A DNA stretch of 64,000 nucleotides from Oxytricha trifallax (taxonomy: Eukaryota; Ciliophora; Spirotrichea; Sporadotrichida; Oxytrichidae), in assembly GCA_000711775.1 (NCBI GenBank), contig ARYC01000316.1, forward strand, positions 62,001 to 126,000, read 5' to 3'. Shown in pieces: positions 26,640 to 37,529 of this stretch. Position numbers and translations under genes: made by a program. A model generated the notes under the pieces. It was not told the origin of the DNA, ran no database searches, and saw only the letters and a list, made by a program, of their open reading frames with translations. Each line of letters begins with the position of its first letter. The stretch's first letter is position 1.

Positions 26640-27480
26640 CGAGAGGAGGAATATATCATTAAACTAAACTACTTCAACTTTAAGATACTCTTAATCATGA
26701 ATTACTCGGTTTCTTGAATTAATAAGACTAATTTTAAAAAATTCAGAATAAATCAGTTGCAGATAGTGGTGGTATTCAATAAAAATATCCGAGATTAAAG
26801 TTAAGCACCACCAGCTAGAAAAAACATTACAATAAATTAGGAATCAAAAATCCCCAGTAAAGAATGCTTACCATTTCACTCAATAAAAATAAGAGAATAT
26901 AGAATATCAGAGACTTAAAACCTTAAGCAAGTGATTAACAAGAAAAGCTTATGTACATCGATAACTCTATTTTTCCACCAAACGCTAACACGAGCAAGGA
27001 ATGGTAAATATAATTATATTTTAATATAACAACAAGGCATAAGATTCAAGACTTTTGCCCTAATCCTCTATATTAGCTTACAGAGATGGGCAGAGGAATA
27101 TTATAAATGAGAATTCAATTAATATCTCAAAGTTTCTTGAGTGCATTGACAAACTCTATGATTATAATAAAGAGCAAAAGGAATTGTTGTTAATAGATTA
27201 TATCAGAGTCAATTGATCAAGGATAGTGAGGGAGCGAGTTTTAAAAGATTGCTGGTAAATAATTTTGACTCACCCTATTCTCCCTAATATAATTGTATTG
27301 AGGTTGTGTTCGCCATAATAAAACAAAAGAACAGGAAAAAGATAAGGTAGCTCGACTTTTATTTTGTAAAATAAGAGAACTTCAACTTGATTATAGATTC
27401 TATTTGTGAAATAGACAAACAAACAATTTGAAGAATTATTGATAGGTACTTTAAGATATACAGAACATCAAAGTAATTAA
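26640..27480 (+). CDS. Tc1/mariner/IS630-type transposase inside the insertion, frame-broken
   Basis: Landmarks in order: MYIDNSIFPPNANTSKEW (first catalytic Asp with a downstream Trp), ELLLIDYIRVN (second Asp), FDSPYSPQYNCIEVVFAIIK (PYSPQ-N-IE box with the catalytic Glu), then KQKNRKKIRQLDFYF. The three acidic positions are all present, unlike in the copy at 11.4-12.5 kb, but the landmarks lie in more than one frame. Sequence upstream to about 26640 looks like a helix-turn-helix region. It would catalyse cut-and-paste transposition; in Oxytricha, TBE transposases of this superfamily are used in genome rearrangement. Confidence 0.7.
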
Positions 27481-27549
27481 AATAATATTTGATTCATGAA
27501 TTTTTAACTAATTAATTTAGGTCGACTCATATATTAAACTTTAATTATT

Positions 27550-28039
27550 TTTAATTCTCTTACTTCTTCACTTCATCTTGAGATTGGATATTCTGTCTTG
27601 TAGGAGCTGCTGATATTTTTAGTATTAAGACTAAAGCTAAAAAAACTTTCTCTTCTTTATTGCTGTAGTTTGATCTTATATGAAACTTTGATCAATTAGC
27701 TGTCCTTCCCTCTCAACTCTATATTAGAATATTAAATAAATACAACCAACTTACTCGAAAAGAAAGGCTCTAACTAAACATCCTTAGTAGATCGTCTTTG
27801 ATAAGTATAGATTGTTCCTACTAGCCACTTAACTCAGTCTGATTCCTGATTCTATTTTATTTGGTCTCTAAATTCTCTAGATAACCAGGGGCCAGGGTGC
27901 CAATTATATTGAAAAAGAACTCTCTCTCATAAACCAAGTTTAAGTCATCATAATAGTTTAAGTGCTTCATCAGATTAATGTCCCCTTTAACTTGATTCAA
28001 TATATATTTTCCACTTTCTCCACTTATAATGGGGTTCAT
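27550..28039 (-). CDS. Small ORF inside the insertion, unrecognised
   Basis: ATG at 28037-28039 opens MNPIISGESGKYILNQVKGD, followed by HLNYYDDLNLVYEREFFFNI and LAPGYLENLETK, then TAA read as Gln. The frame runs about 110 codons to a TGA near 27705. A neighbouring frame carries on convincingly as LREGQLIDQSFIQDQTTA and a Q/K-rich coiled-coil stretch to about 27560. With the continuation it is about 165-180 residues, close to the 22-kDa TBE ORF in size, but I cannot confirm homology. It is convergent with the transposase. Confidence 0.5.
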
Positions 28040-28469
28040 TTATTTTCTTTATATCCCTTAATAAACCTCATGCTTGTATGTTTTTTTACATTTAGGCAAA
28101 CAGAAGCCCACTGAAAAATAAATTAAAGTATTCAGCCTTACTGTGATACTTTGGAAAAATCTACAAATCCTATTTTAAACTTAACCGCCCTTCTAAAGTT
28201 CGGTCATCTACTGCCTATATATTTAAGATCTATTAATAGCCCTAGTTTAACATTCTTTTTAAAGTTTATTAAGTTATTATAATGAAATTTTTATTAATCT
28301 TAAAGGAATTATAACAACTCAAGAAATTATTATAAAATTTATAATAATTGGTAGGTTAATTATTATAACTAGTTAAAAACCATCAAGCATTATAACTTTT
28401 AGAATTAACTATATCTAAAAGGATTTTGTATAAATATAAAAAAGCTCCATCAGAGTATTAAAAATAACC

Positions 28470-30175
28470 ATCAGAAATCAAAAATAACCCTCTGAATACA
28501 ATAGAACTGGAGGTCCAAGCTAAAACAACAATGATCCAAGTGAGTACAACAAACAAGGAGGAACTGTCAGTATGTACAATAGAGAGCAAAGCCAATATAA
28601 TCAAGATGTTAAATTATATTATCAATAGAATAAACAGTAACAGTAAAATAACTACGATTACAATAACAATTAATAGTATGGATATGCTAAAAATAACAAT
28701 CAAGATTATTATTATATTAACGCCGATTCCACAATAAAATCTCAGACTATTATAATTAAAACTATGGTTAATGAGGCTATGATAACTAAAACTCTACATT
28801 AATTAGTACTATAACTATGCCAATAACTCCAACAACTATAATTAGCAGTACAACCAATATGGAAGTGGAATCAATGGGTATGAATATAATCAAACTAACT
28901 AGTACAATAATATAAAAACACTAATAACTACGATGCAATGAATAATCAACCCAGACAAAATGATTACAATAGAGTTGAATCTCAGAAAAAATTACCACAA
29001 TAAAGTCGACATCATTCAACCACCAAAAATTAGATAGAGTGAATTTAATCAGTCATATCAACCAAGACAAAGTGAATATAATAACATTACTCCATTAACA
29101 AATCCATCAACCTTCACTCAAGCAGATGAAACCTCAAGATAAAGTTTATACCAATCTAATCCGTTTAAAATTAAGAATTGAGAAATACAAATGTGTCATC
29201 TGGAGGCACCTCAGTTAAGGATATTGCTAAGAATTTGAAATTAGGAGCACTTTTAGGTGGTTAAACTAGAGAGTAAATGCTTGAATAAAAGAAGAAAAAG
29301 CAATAAAAAGAGATTGAACGCAGATGATAAGAGGAATAAAAAGCTTTTAAAGCTAGAGAAAGAGGTAGGCATAAAGAATTGGAGAGAAATTGAATCATTT
29401 AAGATCATTTGTTGGTGCTGATTGATCTTTCGTCAATTAGGACAGTTCACGATTTAATAACAAACTATCTGCTAGAGTTTTCATCCAATAAGATCAATTT
29501 ATGAAGCCTATTGTCTAGAAGAAACTACTGCAATAACCGTAGCATTCTTTGGTGATTTAGATGAGGATGAAAGCAAACAGACTTAATTCATTTAACCACC
29601 ACTTGTTCAACCTTAAACATATGAAGTTCCATCTCAATCTTACGGCAGTTATGGAGGATACAACAATGCTCACAATAATCACCATAAAAACCAATATCTA
29701 ACTAATGATTATCAATAAACTTATCAGCCTTCCCAAGCTATGACAAGCAACATCTAAACTGCAAAGAAGAAGGATGAAATAAAGAAAAAGAAGAGCAAGT
29801 TTGAGAACTCTTAATATGATGATAACGAGTCATGCGATGACGACGAGAGTGATAAAGATAAATCTAACTCAAAACCAACAACCAATGCATACATGGCATC
29901 ATCACAAATGAATATGAGGTCATAAAATTGCCCCCAACCTTGCCAGGATTCACTCAAAAGCAAGATGTCATGTCTCTTCAAGTCTACCAAAAGTAACAAC
30001 CAGCTTCTACAAAAATGCAGAACATGCATGGTGGAGATGATTATGACGATCATTTCTTTCTACTGGAGGGTAAGCTAAAGTACAGGCTTAATAAAATGCA
30101 CCACAAGCTAAAGCCTCGGTTAATCCCCAAGCCTAATTTAGCAAACTATTTGGTGATGACGATGATGAGGATGAT
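28470..30175 (+). CDS. N/Q/Y-rich protein with coiled coil and acidic LFGDDDDEDDY tail
   Basis: The N-terminal half (about 28505-29160) is prion-like, dominated by Asn, Gln and Tyr (for example NRTGGPSQNNNDPSEYNKQG) and read through many TAA/TAG codons. The middle (about 29190-29400) has GGTSVKDIAKNLKLGALLGG and then a K/E/R/Q coiled coil. The C-terminal part has Ser/Tyr/Gln-rich linkers, an acidic patch with DESCDDDESDKDK and the end QAQFSKLFGDDDDEDDY followed by a TGA at about 30165-30167. At least three frame changes occur. The LF-acidic tail recalls endosomal adaptor motifs such as in FAM21, only weakly. It is either the third ORF of the TBE-like element or a nested host gene; the composition favours a host-type protein. 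Confidence 0.55.
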
Positions 30176-30306
30176 TACTGACCAATTAAATAAGTTCACT
30201 TCTTAAGATTTCTATTTCTCATCACAAATGCGTCAATTTATTATGATCATAATTATTATTTAGCATTATAAATACTTTCAATCAATTTTCATAAATTTAA
30301 AACAAT

Positions 30307-30318
30307 GGGGTTTTGGGG
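30307..30318 (+). repeat. Telomere-unit sequence G4T4G4 at an insertion edge
   Basis: Perfect GGGGTTTTGGGG, the spirotrich telomere unit, immediately followed by AAT and then clathrin codons on the opposite strand. In this AT-rich DNA a chance 12-mer of this kind is very unlikely. It marks the right terminus of the 26.4-30.3 kb insertion. Confidence 0.85.
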
Positions 30319-30999
30319 AATATGAGCTAGATTTGGCTCGATTTAAAAGTTTCTAGTTTTGGTAAATGTTTCTTTCCACATTTAGAATAAGTTTAAATAA
30401 TTTTTCAATCTATAATTTCTCTTTATACACGCTTCTACTATCAAAAGATAAAGCACAAGTTTAATTTAATAGCGATCTTGATAAAAAACTAATATGATTG
30501 TAATAGATTCTCATTAGTTCCAGTAACTAAAGCGTTCATTAAGGGGTCAATATCATTAAAAATGCATCCATATCTTCTGTGATTTGGAATAAGTCCAATA
30601 AAAATAAATCTACCGATTTTGTCCAAATTTTTGGTATGTTGATTATTTTAGCATATTCAGTTGCATCTTTGAGGTTTTGCAAATTTTCAATGATGACCCT
30701 CACAGCTTAAACATGACTCCAAGTTTCTTATATATACAGAATACTTAATCATAAAATTGATATTGCTCTTTCTTTCCAATTTTGGCAAGCTCTTGACCAT
30801 TATAATAATCAAGTCTGCTTATATAATCCATTACTCTTACTTTATCAACTTTGATGGCAGCAAGGATCAAAAGTTTTACTGATTCTTTTGTTTACGAAAT
30901 CTGAGTAATGAAGAACAATTTTCTCATGGAACTCGAGAGGTTCATTGGCAAATGTGCATTCCTAAAATCCTTGGCAGTTGTTGATACCTCATCAGCATC
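30319..30999 (-). CDS. Clathrin heavy chain, middle leg segment
   Basis: Reads DADEVSTTAKDFRNAHLPMN, then LLILAAIKVDKVRVMDYISR, LDYYNGQELAKIGKKEQYQF, then VRVIIENLQNLKDATEYAKI and IPKIWT, ending EPNLAHI at the insertion. These match the family's [71 protein letters not shown] and GPNNAHI. One or two frame changes occur. The right edge is a CATC pointer shared with the segment at 31501. Confidence 0.88.
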
Positions 31000-31500
31000 C
31001 TATATTCAGTATTTATTTAAAAATTAAGTTACACTCCATGATGTTTCATAAGCTAATTTAATAAATATATAATATTTTAATTTAATTTTACATGCGTAAA
31101 AATTTTCCATATAGTTACACAGTTACACACAAAAGTCATTATATATGATTAAAGACTAAAACATATGTAAAATTTTTGATATTTCTATTAAGAAAAATAT
31201 GTTTGAAAAAAGATCAATGTTAATGGCCCTAATAACTTATATATAATAATTTATCATCCACTAATTTATATTTAGAATAATGATCTTAAAGTACTAAGAA
31301 TTCTCTGAAAAAATTGTTAATTTTATCTAGATTTAAGTATATTCTATCTATGTTTGAATCCTTAAATATTTTATATGAAAAGGGTGTGTAACTAAATATT
31401 GAAATTTAGATACATATAGAATTTCAATTAAAATGCTTAACATGTACTAAAAAAAACACTCATACATGCAGTAAAAAAAGGAATAAACTTTTTAACCATC
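31000..31500. other. IES in the clathrin gene, CATC pointer
   Basis: A 501-bp AT-rich insert between two clathrin segments. CATC occurs at 30996-30999 and 31497-31500. Deleting 31000-31500 joins the minus-strand codons exactly in frame as RINSFLDADEVS, which aligns with the family's LSETQDPEEVS. This is what an internal eliminated sequence removed during macronuclear development looks like. It has no coding content. Confidence 0.85.
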
Positions 31501-31797
31501 TAGGAATGAATTGATTCTAGGATTCTGAAAGAGCAGTTTGATGTCGATTTTCTGTGGAATGTCGTCTTTCCAAACAGCTGCAAAAGCTCTAGTCCTTTTC
31601 TAATATATCTAACTTTTATTCTATAAAATTAGTTTATATAAGAAACTTCAAACAAGCTCCATGTCGCATGGACCCATGCTCTCTTGGAAGCAATAAAAGC
31701 AAAATCTGTATTTTTCTCTATCCTTATTTACAAACAAGTTTACTGTCATTATTTGGATTGTTTATAAGGAAGGTTGTCGGTCCTTGTTTGTATAAAT
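31501..31797 (-). CDS. Clathrin heavy chain, proximal/distal leg segment
   Basis: Begins IYTNKDRQP (family KIYIDSNNNP), then NNDSKLVCK (family YYDSRVVGKYCEKRD), FCFYCFQESMGPCDMELV (family ACVAYERGQCDLELINV), FLYKLILQNKSQIYQKRTRA and FAAVWKDDIPQKIDIKLLFQ (family [20 protein letters not shown]). Two frame changes. Bounded by the ATAAAT pointer on the right and the CATC pointer on the left. Confidence 0.88.
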
Positions 31798-31911
31798 TTA
31801 GATCTTAGAAAGGGCATTTACTATTAAATAGTAATATATATAAAAGAGTATTTAAAATTAAAGATTTTTTTAGGAAGTATAGTAATTTAAATTATAAAAC
31901 ATTAAATAAAT
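31798..31911. other. Short IES in the clathrin gene, ATAAAT pointer
   Basis: ATAAAT at 31792-31797 is repeated at 31906-31911. Removing 31798-31911 (114 bp) restores the minus-strand reading ESALSTIYTNKDRQP without a frame change, matching the family's EPATHNALAKIYIDSNNNP. The insert is almost entirely A+T. Confidence 0.85.
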
Positions 31912-32920
31912 GGTTGAAAGAGCAGATTCTTGCATAAAATATAGCCTCAAGCAATACTTTAAGAAATTTAAGTTACCTCTCTTTTCAAACTCCTCAGTCA
32001 ATTTAGGAAGTGGGCTTACACTCATTGAGTTAAGGATTTACTTAATTAAGACTTCATCACAATTTTTTATATCTCAAGTAGAGTTCCAGGTAACTTTGGA
32101 TTGGCAGCGTTATTAACCTTGAAAAGATCGATTTAGATAAACTTGTTTTGATTGTTCTTATACAGATATATATTAAGTTTATCATTAAAGTTGTGTTGGT
32201 CACATAAGTCAATAAGGAGTCTTGGATCTTGGAGTTTCATTTTATTAGGAAATCCTTTACCTTTATTGGATCATAGAAACTTCTCACTCTAATAATTCTT
32301 TCAACTTATTTGTAGTTATTAAGTCTAGCCCAAGCCTCAATATATTCAAATTAAATGTTTGGATAATTAGTATGAGGTAATACATAAGCAATATAGAAGA
32401 GCATACCCTTATTTTATCCTATACTTTCCAGAACTTAAATGATGTTTTAAAACAAAAAAAATTAACAAGACTATAAGTAATAATAAATCTAATTTTAGGA
32501 TCTACCTTACTTTAATTCTTAACATCAGTTTCAGCAAAAAGACCAACCTTTTATTTGTAACTCTTAAGCAATCAAACAAGCATAAAAGAATATCTTCTTT
32601 ACCTATCCTTTGGAAATAATCAATCAAAATTTCCTTAGGGATAGCATGGGTGTTAAGCGTGACTCTCTCGCCATCTTTAAAACTTAAACAGTTTTAAAGA
32701 GCTCTTAATTAGAGACTAACTTGCTCTCAAAGTCTTGTGACTCTTTCTTTATCGAAATGGTAAGTAAACCTGTGAAGTTGCAAAATACCTTTAGCAACAT
32801 TTGGAGCACTCATTAGATTAATTTCCAAAACTTTAGTTTGAAGGTGACCCTCATCTGGTCTGTTTTGGATTTGGGCTTTATCATTTCCAAGGAAAACTTA
32901 AACAAAAGATTATTTATAAT
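31912..32920 (-). CDS. Clathrin heavy chain, linker/distal leg segment
   Basis: Most N-terminal clathrin part in the window. It reads HLQTKVLEINLMSAPNVAKG (family VQTRLLEMNLMHAPQVADAI), then FTYHFDKERVTRL, THAIPKEILIDYFQRIGKED, then GMLFYIAYVLPHTNYPNIQF and EYIEAWARLNNYKQVERIIR, SFYDPIKVKDFLIK, LIDLCDQHNF, and TEEFEKRGNLKFLKYCLRLY. Frame changes fall at about 32440 and at the AAAA near 32240. TGA at 32727-32729 stands where the family has Cys (QLCEKAG). The N-terminal beta-propeller (about 520 residues) is not found to the right, so it lies elsewhere or is missing. A short IES may lie at about 32460-32520. Confidence 0.88.
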
Positions 32921-32924
32921 GATT

Positions 32925-34125
32925 TAATTTCTCGTCTTTTCATTGCATCAATTCAAGAAAATATTATTGAGGTGGTAAATTTTAATATAGAGTAAACAAA
33001 GCCGATTAAAAAAATCGAATGTTCTAAAATTATTTATCGGAAAGCGACATATTTGCCAGGATTTGTACATTTTACAATTCATGTTGTAAAAGAGTGCTTG
33101 CTATGTATGAGTGTAAAGGGCTATTTAAATTAACTAAAAAGTCTTTAGTTTCAATAAGATTAAGGAAAAAGCTTGGAATAATATTAGCCAATTTATTTGA
33201 TTATTTATTTTAAAAAATAGCATTTCCTAAATTATTTAATTTTATTATTAGAATCTAAGTGTATTATAATCATATATACAATAACTTCAAATATATCAAT
33301 ATAAAGTTATAAATGGGGCGTTAATTATTATTTATATTTTTAGTTGGCTAATAAATCCTTGCAAATCTTGATATCTGTTGATTTGGTATAAATTGAACAA
33401 CAGGTTTTTGGGGTAAATTCACAACTCTCAAATTCAAATTATTATTCTATATGTTATTTAAAATCTTTGCAGCTTTTGAAATGGATGAAGTATTGTATAT
33501 GCATTGATATTATATTCAGATAATTAGTTAAATGCAATATTTAATGGAGAAGAATTCATAAATTATAGATAGTCATCATGATGTTTAATAGTTCATATTT
33601 TACAGTTTTAAGTTTAATTTGTAATATATTTGAATTCTAAAAATTTAGAAAGCTTTTTGCTTTAAATAAAATAAGTACCAATAATTTTTTTCATTAATTA
33701 ACGGGAAATGTTTGTAATTAAAAGTTTTGATTAGTAGATACATTATTATTCTACATTTAGAATAGTGAAGGGTTAAGAAAAGTTGCTATATTATATTGAT
33801 TTTACTGACACTTATAGTTTGTATTTCACTACTGCTTACCTTATTAGTTTTTAGGTTATGGTTTTGGATAAAATGTACTGCTATCTCAGTTCATTTAAAA
33901 TTATTTATAATTATAATCTTATTTTAAATTTCTCTAAAATTTAGCAATTTTCAAAAATAATCCTTAAATAACTAGTATTTTAAACAAAATATCTAAAACT
34001 ATAAATTATAAAAATTTTAATTGTCGCTTTAGCTTTCTGAGAAAAAAAATTTATTCCTTTAAAATTAACATAGCGAGAATAAAAAATAATAATTATACTT
34101 TAAAGCAATTACGCAGAGAAACCTC
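32925..34125. other. AT-rich tract with one small minus-strand island
   Basis: Mainly AT-rich. At about 33480-33330 a minus-strand frame reads RVVNLPQKPVVQFIPNQQIS followed by RFARIYQPTKN, probably a small MDS of an unknown gene. The rest has no supportable feature. Confidence 0.4.
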
Positions 34126-34129
34126 TTTT

Positions 34130-37100
34130 TAGTATTTCAGATGCCAAACCTTTCATTTATAGTTGTTTACATTGCATTCTTCGAACTTACTCTCTTTTTC
34201 TTAGTATTTTTGCAAGCTATCCTTAGATTGTAGAGTTATCAAAAATAAAACATAAAAACTTCCTAAATTCAAAGAATTTAAAAAAGTGCAGTGCTATTAT
34301 CCACCATTAAAGTAATAATGAGGGAAGTTTTTTTTTATAGGGTGCCTTTCTTTAAAATAAGAAATTATTAGACACAATCTCGAAATGCTTGAATTCTATT
34401 TGATAACCATCAAGAAAGCATTAATTGAATGCAATTTTATATACAATATTATCACTATGTGAAGAACTCTGCCTTTTTTAGCTTGAGGAGGATGTATGCT
34501 TTGAAAAAAATGCTTGATAAAATTACTCAAATTAAATAGGTTCAAAGTTAGAGTATTTATATAAATTTAAAATATGAATCTCTCTGACAGATTTATCTAA
34601 TATTTCTTGATTTATAAGTAAAATTTCTAGTTAAAATTTCTTATTCCCAATAAGTTTGATTCTTTAAGTTTAAGTTTATTATTAATTTAAGATTTCTTAT
34701 TATAATGACTTTGAAGGTAGCATTACTTTTTATTGTTTGTTTAAATCATTTTCATCTATTTAATCTAAGATATATGGCAATTGAAAATTGTTAATGTTAG
34801 GAGATTCAAAGTAACAATTTAATTTTAAATAAGTTGAATTATTTATTTCCCCTAAAATTTTATTTACTTTATTTATGAAAGCTTTATTATGAATCTATAC
34901 GAGTTTAATATTTAAATTTTTTTGTGAGTTAAAATAAATTTTTTATAGATTTAAAACAATTTTCTTAATTTGTAGTATAATTAATTTGTTCTATTATGGC
35001 TCCATATAATTTTCTACAAGAATTGAGTCAGCCATTATAATAATGCTTATCATTTCCAACTCTTAATTTCTATATTTCTTAGCCTTGATAATTTACTTAC
35101 TACTTGGCTCATTATTTGTTTAAGCTATAAAATTTGAAGGCTATAAATATTTTTAATATCACCATTACTCTACCTTTCATATGAATTTGTAACTGGATTT
35201 CTATTTTAGTCTTAGTTCTAACTAGTTGTTTTTTTAATATCAGGAATAAAATTTGAGTTATGTTGTTAATTTTTTTTCATGATAATTTACAAAAACACAA
35301 ACTAGCTCTGGCCAGCAAAATCCAAGTTTAATGTTTACATTAAGTTTACCAGTTTCTTAAAGAGGTATAGGAAGATTGTAGGTTTTATGACTTTACGAAA
35401 TTTTTAAGTTTTCTTGAGATAAATGAATTGGTTTTTCATATTATTGAGATTTATTAAGCTCAGCACTATCTTGTTATTCAGCTATTCAACTTTCTGTATA
35501 GAGCTATACTATCGGTTAATGCAAATTTTTCCTTGATAAAAAATATATTTAAGTTTGATCATAATTCCAATTTTAATTATATTCACTTTTATTTATTATT
35601 TTAATATATTTCTTGATTGATTCTTTAACTGATTCAAGAGATTTTACTTTAGTTTCCTGAATTGTTTGTTAATTTGTAGGTAAAAATTCAATAAAGTGGT
35701 TTTATTGCTTTTATTTTTCGGTTATCTCTAGATACTGAAGTTTATTGCACTATCTTTTGCTATATCTTTGATTTTACCGATAATTATTTTGCTCATAACT
35801 TTGATCTTAATTTTAATTTTTCAAATTTATTTGGTAATTTATGATAAAACTTCTTTTAATGTCATATTAATCTGGAGTAGGAAGGAGAGTTTATTATTCT
35901 AAATTTTTATAAAGAATCTGATAGATACTAATCTTTTGATTGCCACCTTTAGTTAAGCATAATTGAACCTTTGTATTTCCTTATTTTAAAGTTTCGTGAT
36001 TAGGTAAGATATGTCGTTTGCCCAGATATTTAAACATCCTCATTAGAACCAATAATACTAACTAAGAATCTTTCTTGCTAACTTATTTTTTTATTAAATT
36101 ATTCTAGTATGCCAAAGGTTTATCAACCATAGTCGAGAGTTAATCAATTTAATTTTAAAGATTCATTCTTTGCAAGTTCAAGTCTTGAGATTACTTTATA
36201 TAATCAAAAACCCATTACCAATTCAGTATTTTAATTGATAAATATTAAACTATTAATTCATACTTTATTCTGGTTTCAATAGGGTTTTTGTAGGAAATTA
36301 GGGTTTAGATTTAATATAAATAAGTGACTATTAGAGGTGATTTCTTTTTACTATTCACACTAACAGTACTTTGTCATCAAGAGTAAACTTTCTATCTTTA
36401 TTTCTCCTGATCAACTTACAATTTAGTTTGTTGAATGATTCGCTCTATGGTTAGACTTAATGATTATTTATACAACCATATTCCTAATTTTAACTTTTTT
36501 ATTTTAGTCTTTCAAGATAATTGCAATTGAGCTCATACTTTCTTAGCAGTTTCACAAGCATACTTGATTTCAAGGACTGGAAGTCAGAACTAGAAGTGAA
36601 ACATGAAATAAGAGAAGTTATGTCTTTCCAAGAAAATAATTTTTCTAGTGTCTTGATAATTCTCGATCCACATCTATGCTAGTGATTTGTTTAAGTAAGT
36701 CTTGTAAGCGTCAGATTATTCTTGTGAATCTGCGTATTGAAGTAGTTTACTTTTCACCAACTCCTAAATTTAATGTCTAAATTTTCTCTATAGTCAATTT
36801 AATCTAATAGCTATCATAAAGTATTGTATTTACGGAATGTTAATAAGGCGAAGTAGATATTAGTTTAAGCTTAATTTGAGCTATTTTAGACTAAGACAAC
36901 ATTTGGTTTAAGTTCCTAAATAGGCCTTTTAGTTCATTGAGCAAACATCTGATTAATTCATAGTACCGATAAGACAGAATTCCTTGTCATCAAATCTCTC
37001 TGTCAAATGAATAAAATTTGAATACAAACAGTTTTATCTATATAAGTTAAATTATTGTGAATTATACTAAATTGTTAAATTTTAAATTTACCTATTTGAA

Positions 37101-37255
37101 ATGATTTCACGAATTGCAATTTACTTTTACTTTTTATTTAACTTACCTGTCTCCAACTTTAATATAGATATTAGCATGCAAGTTAGCGGCTCTAATGAAG
37201 TCGTGTCTTGCGAAAGTTGAACCAATGTTAATTTTGACAACTCTCTCATATAAAG
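34130..37255 (-). CDS. Large unrecognised gene (several MDS-like blocks)
   Basis: N-terminal block (about 37255-37148): TLYERVVKINIGSTFARHDF, then IRAANLHANIYIKVGD. Next (about 36990-36490): ERFDDKEFCLIGTMNQSDVC, SDAYKTYLNKSLAQMWIENY and FQFQLPVLEIKYACETAKKV. Then N/Q/K-rich sequence with several frame changes. Finally a clean frame of about 230 codons without any TGA from about 35150 to a TGA at 34452-34454, containing KVMLPSKSLQQEILNQQQTQ and ending LKLKKAEFFTQ. The 230-codon frame uses more than 20 TAA/TAG codons as Gln, which is good evidence for the code. A further frame down to about 34130 may continue the protein. A possible IES lies at about 37000-37140. I recognise no domain. Confidence 0.6.
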
Positions 37256-37529
37256 TTATATATATGTTAATTCTATTCGAGGTAATTTTATTCTCAAATT
37301 CCCAAATTATATATATTATAATATGAACTCACTCAATTTAATTATTTTTATGCTCATTAGATTATTTAATCCTATTAGTTCATGAAATGTAGTATATAAA
37401 TGGATTTTATGCAGCAAGGAATATTATATTTTTTTAAAAATCAAGTCAAAATCAAATACTCACAATTTATATATTAACAATATACTATGAATATGAGGAA
37501 TTTATAATCTATTTAACAAGTGGAGATGA

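Larger units (their letters stand above)
26399..30318. mobile_element. 3.9-kb TBE-like (telomere-bearing) insertion in the clathrin gene
   Basis: Clathrin reads up to ...NLAHI at 30319 and resumes with CGYIYYDDK at 26395, so about 3.9 kb interrupts the gene with almost no loss of codons. Its right end is a perfect GGGGTTTTGGGG (30307-30318) followed by AAT, which fits the ANT target of Oxytricha TBEs. The left end (about 26399-26415) shows only AAT then AGTAAAAACC, so the matching C4A4 terminus is absent or degraded. It holds three ORFs: a DDE transposase (+), a small ORF (-) and a ~560-codon ORF (+). Size and ORF count match TBE1 (about 4.1 kb; 42, 22 and 57 kDa), as known from the literature. 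The ORF identities for the latter two are unproven. Alternative: an IES carrying MDSs of another gene. Confidence 0.55.
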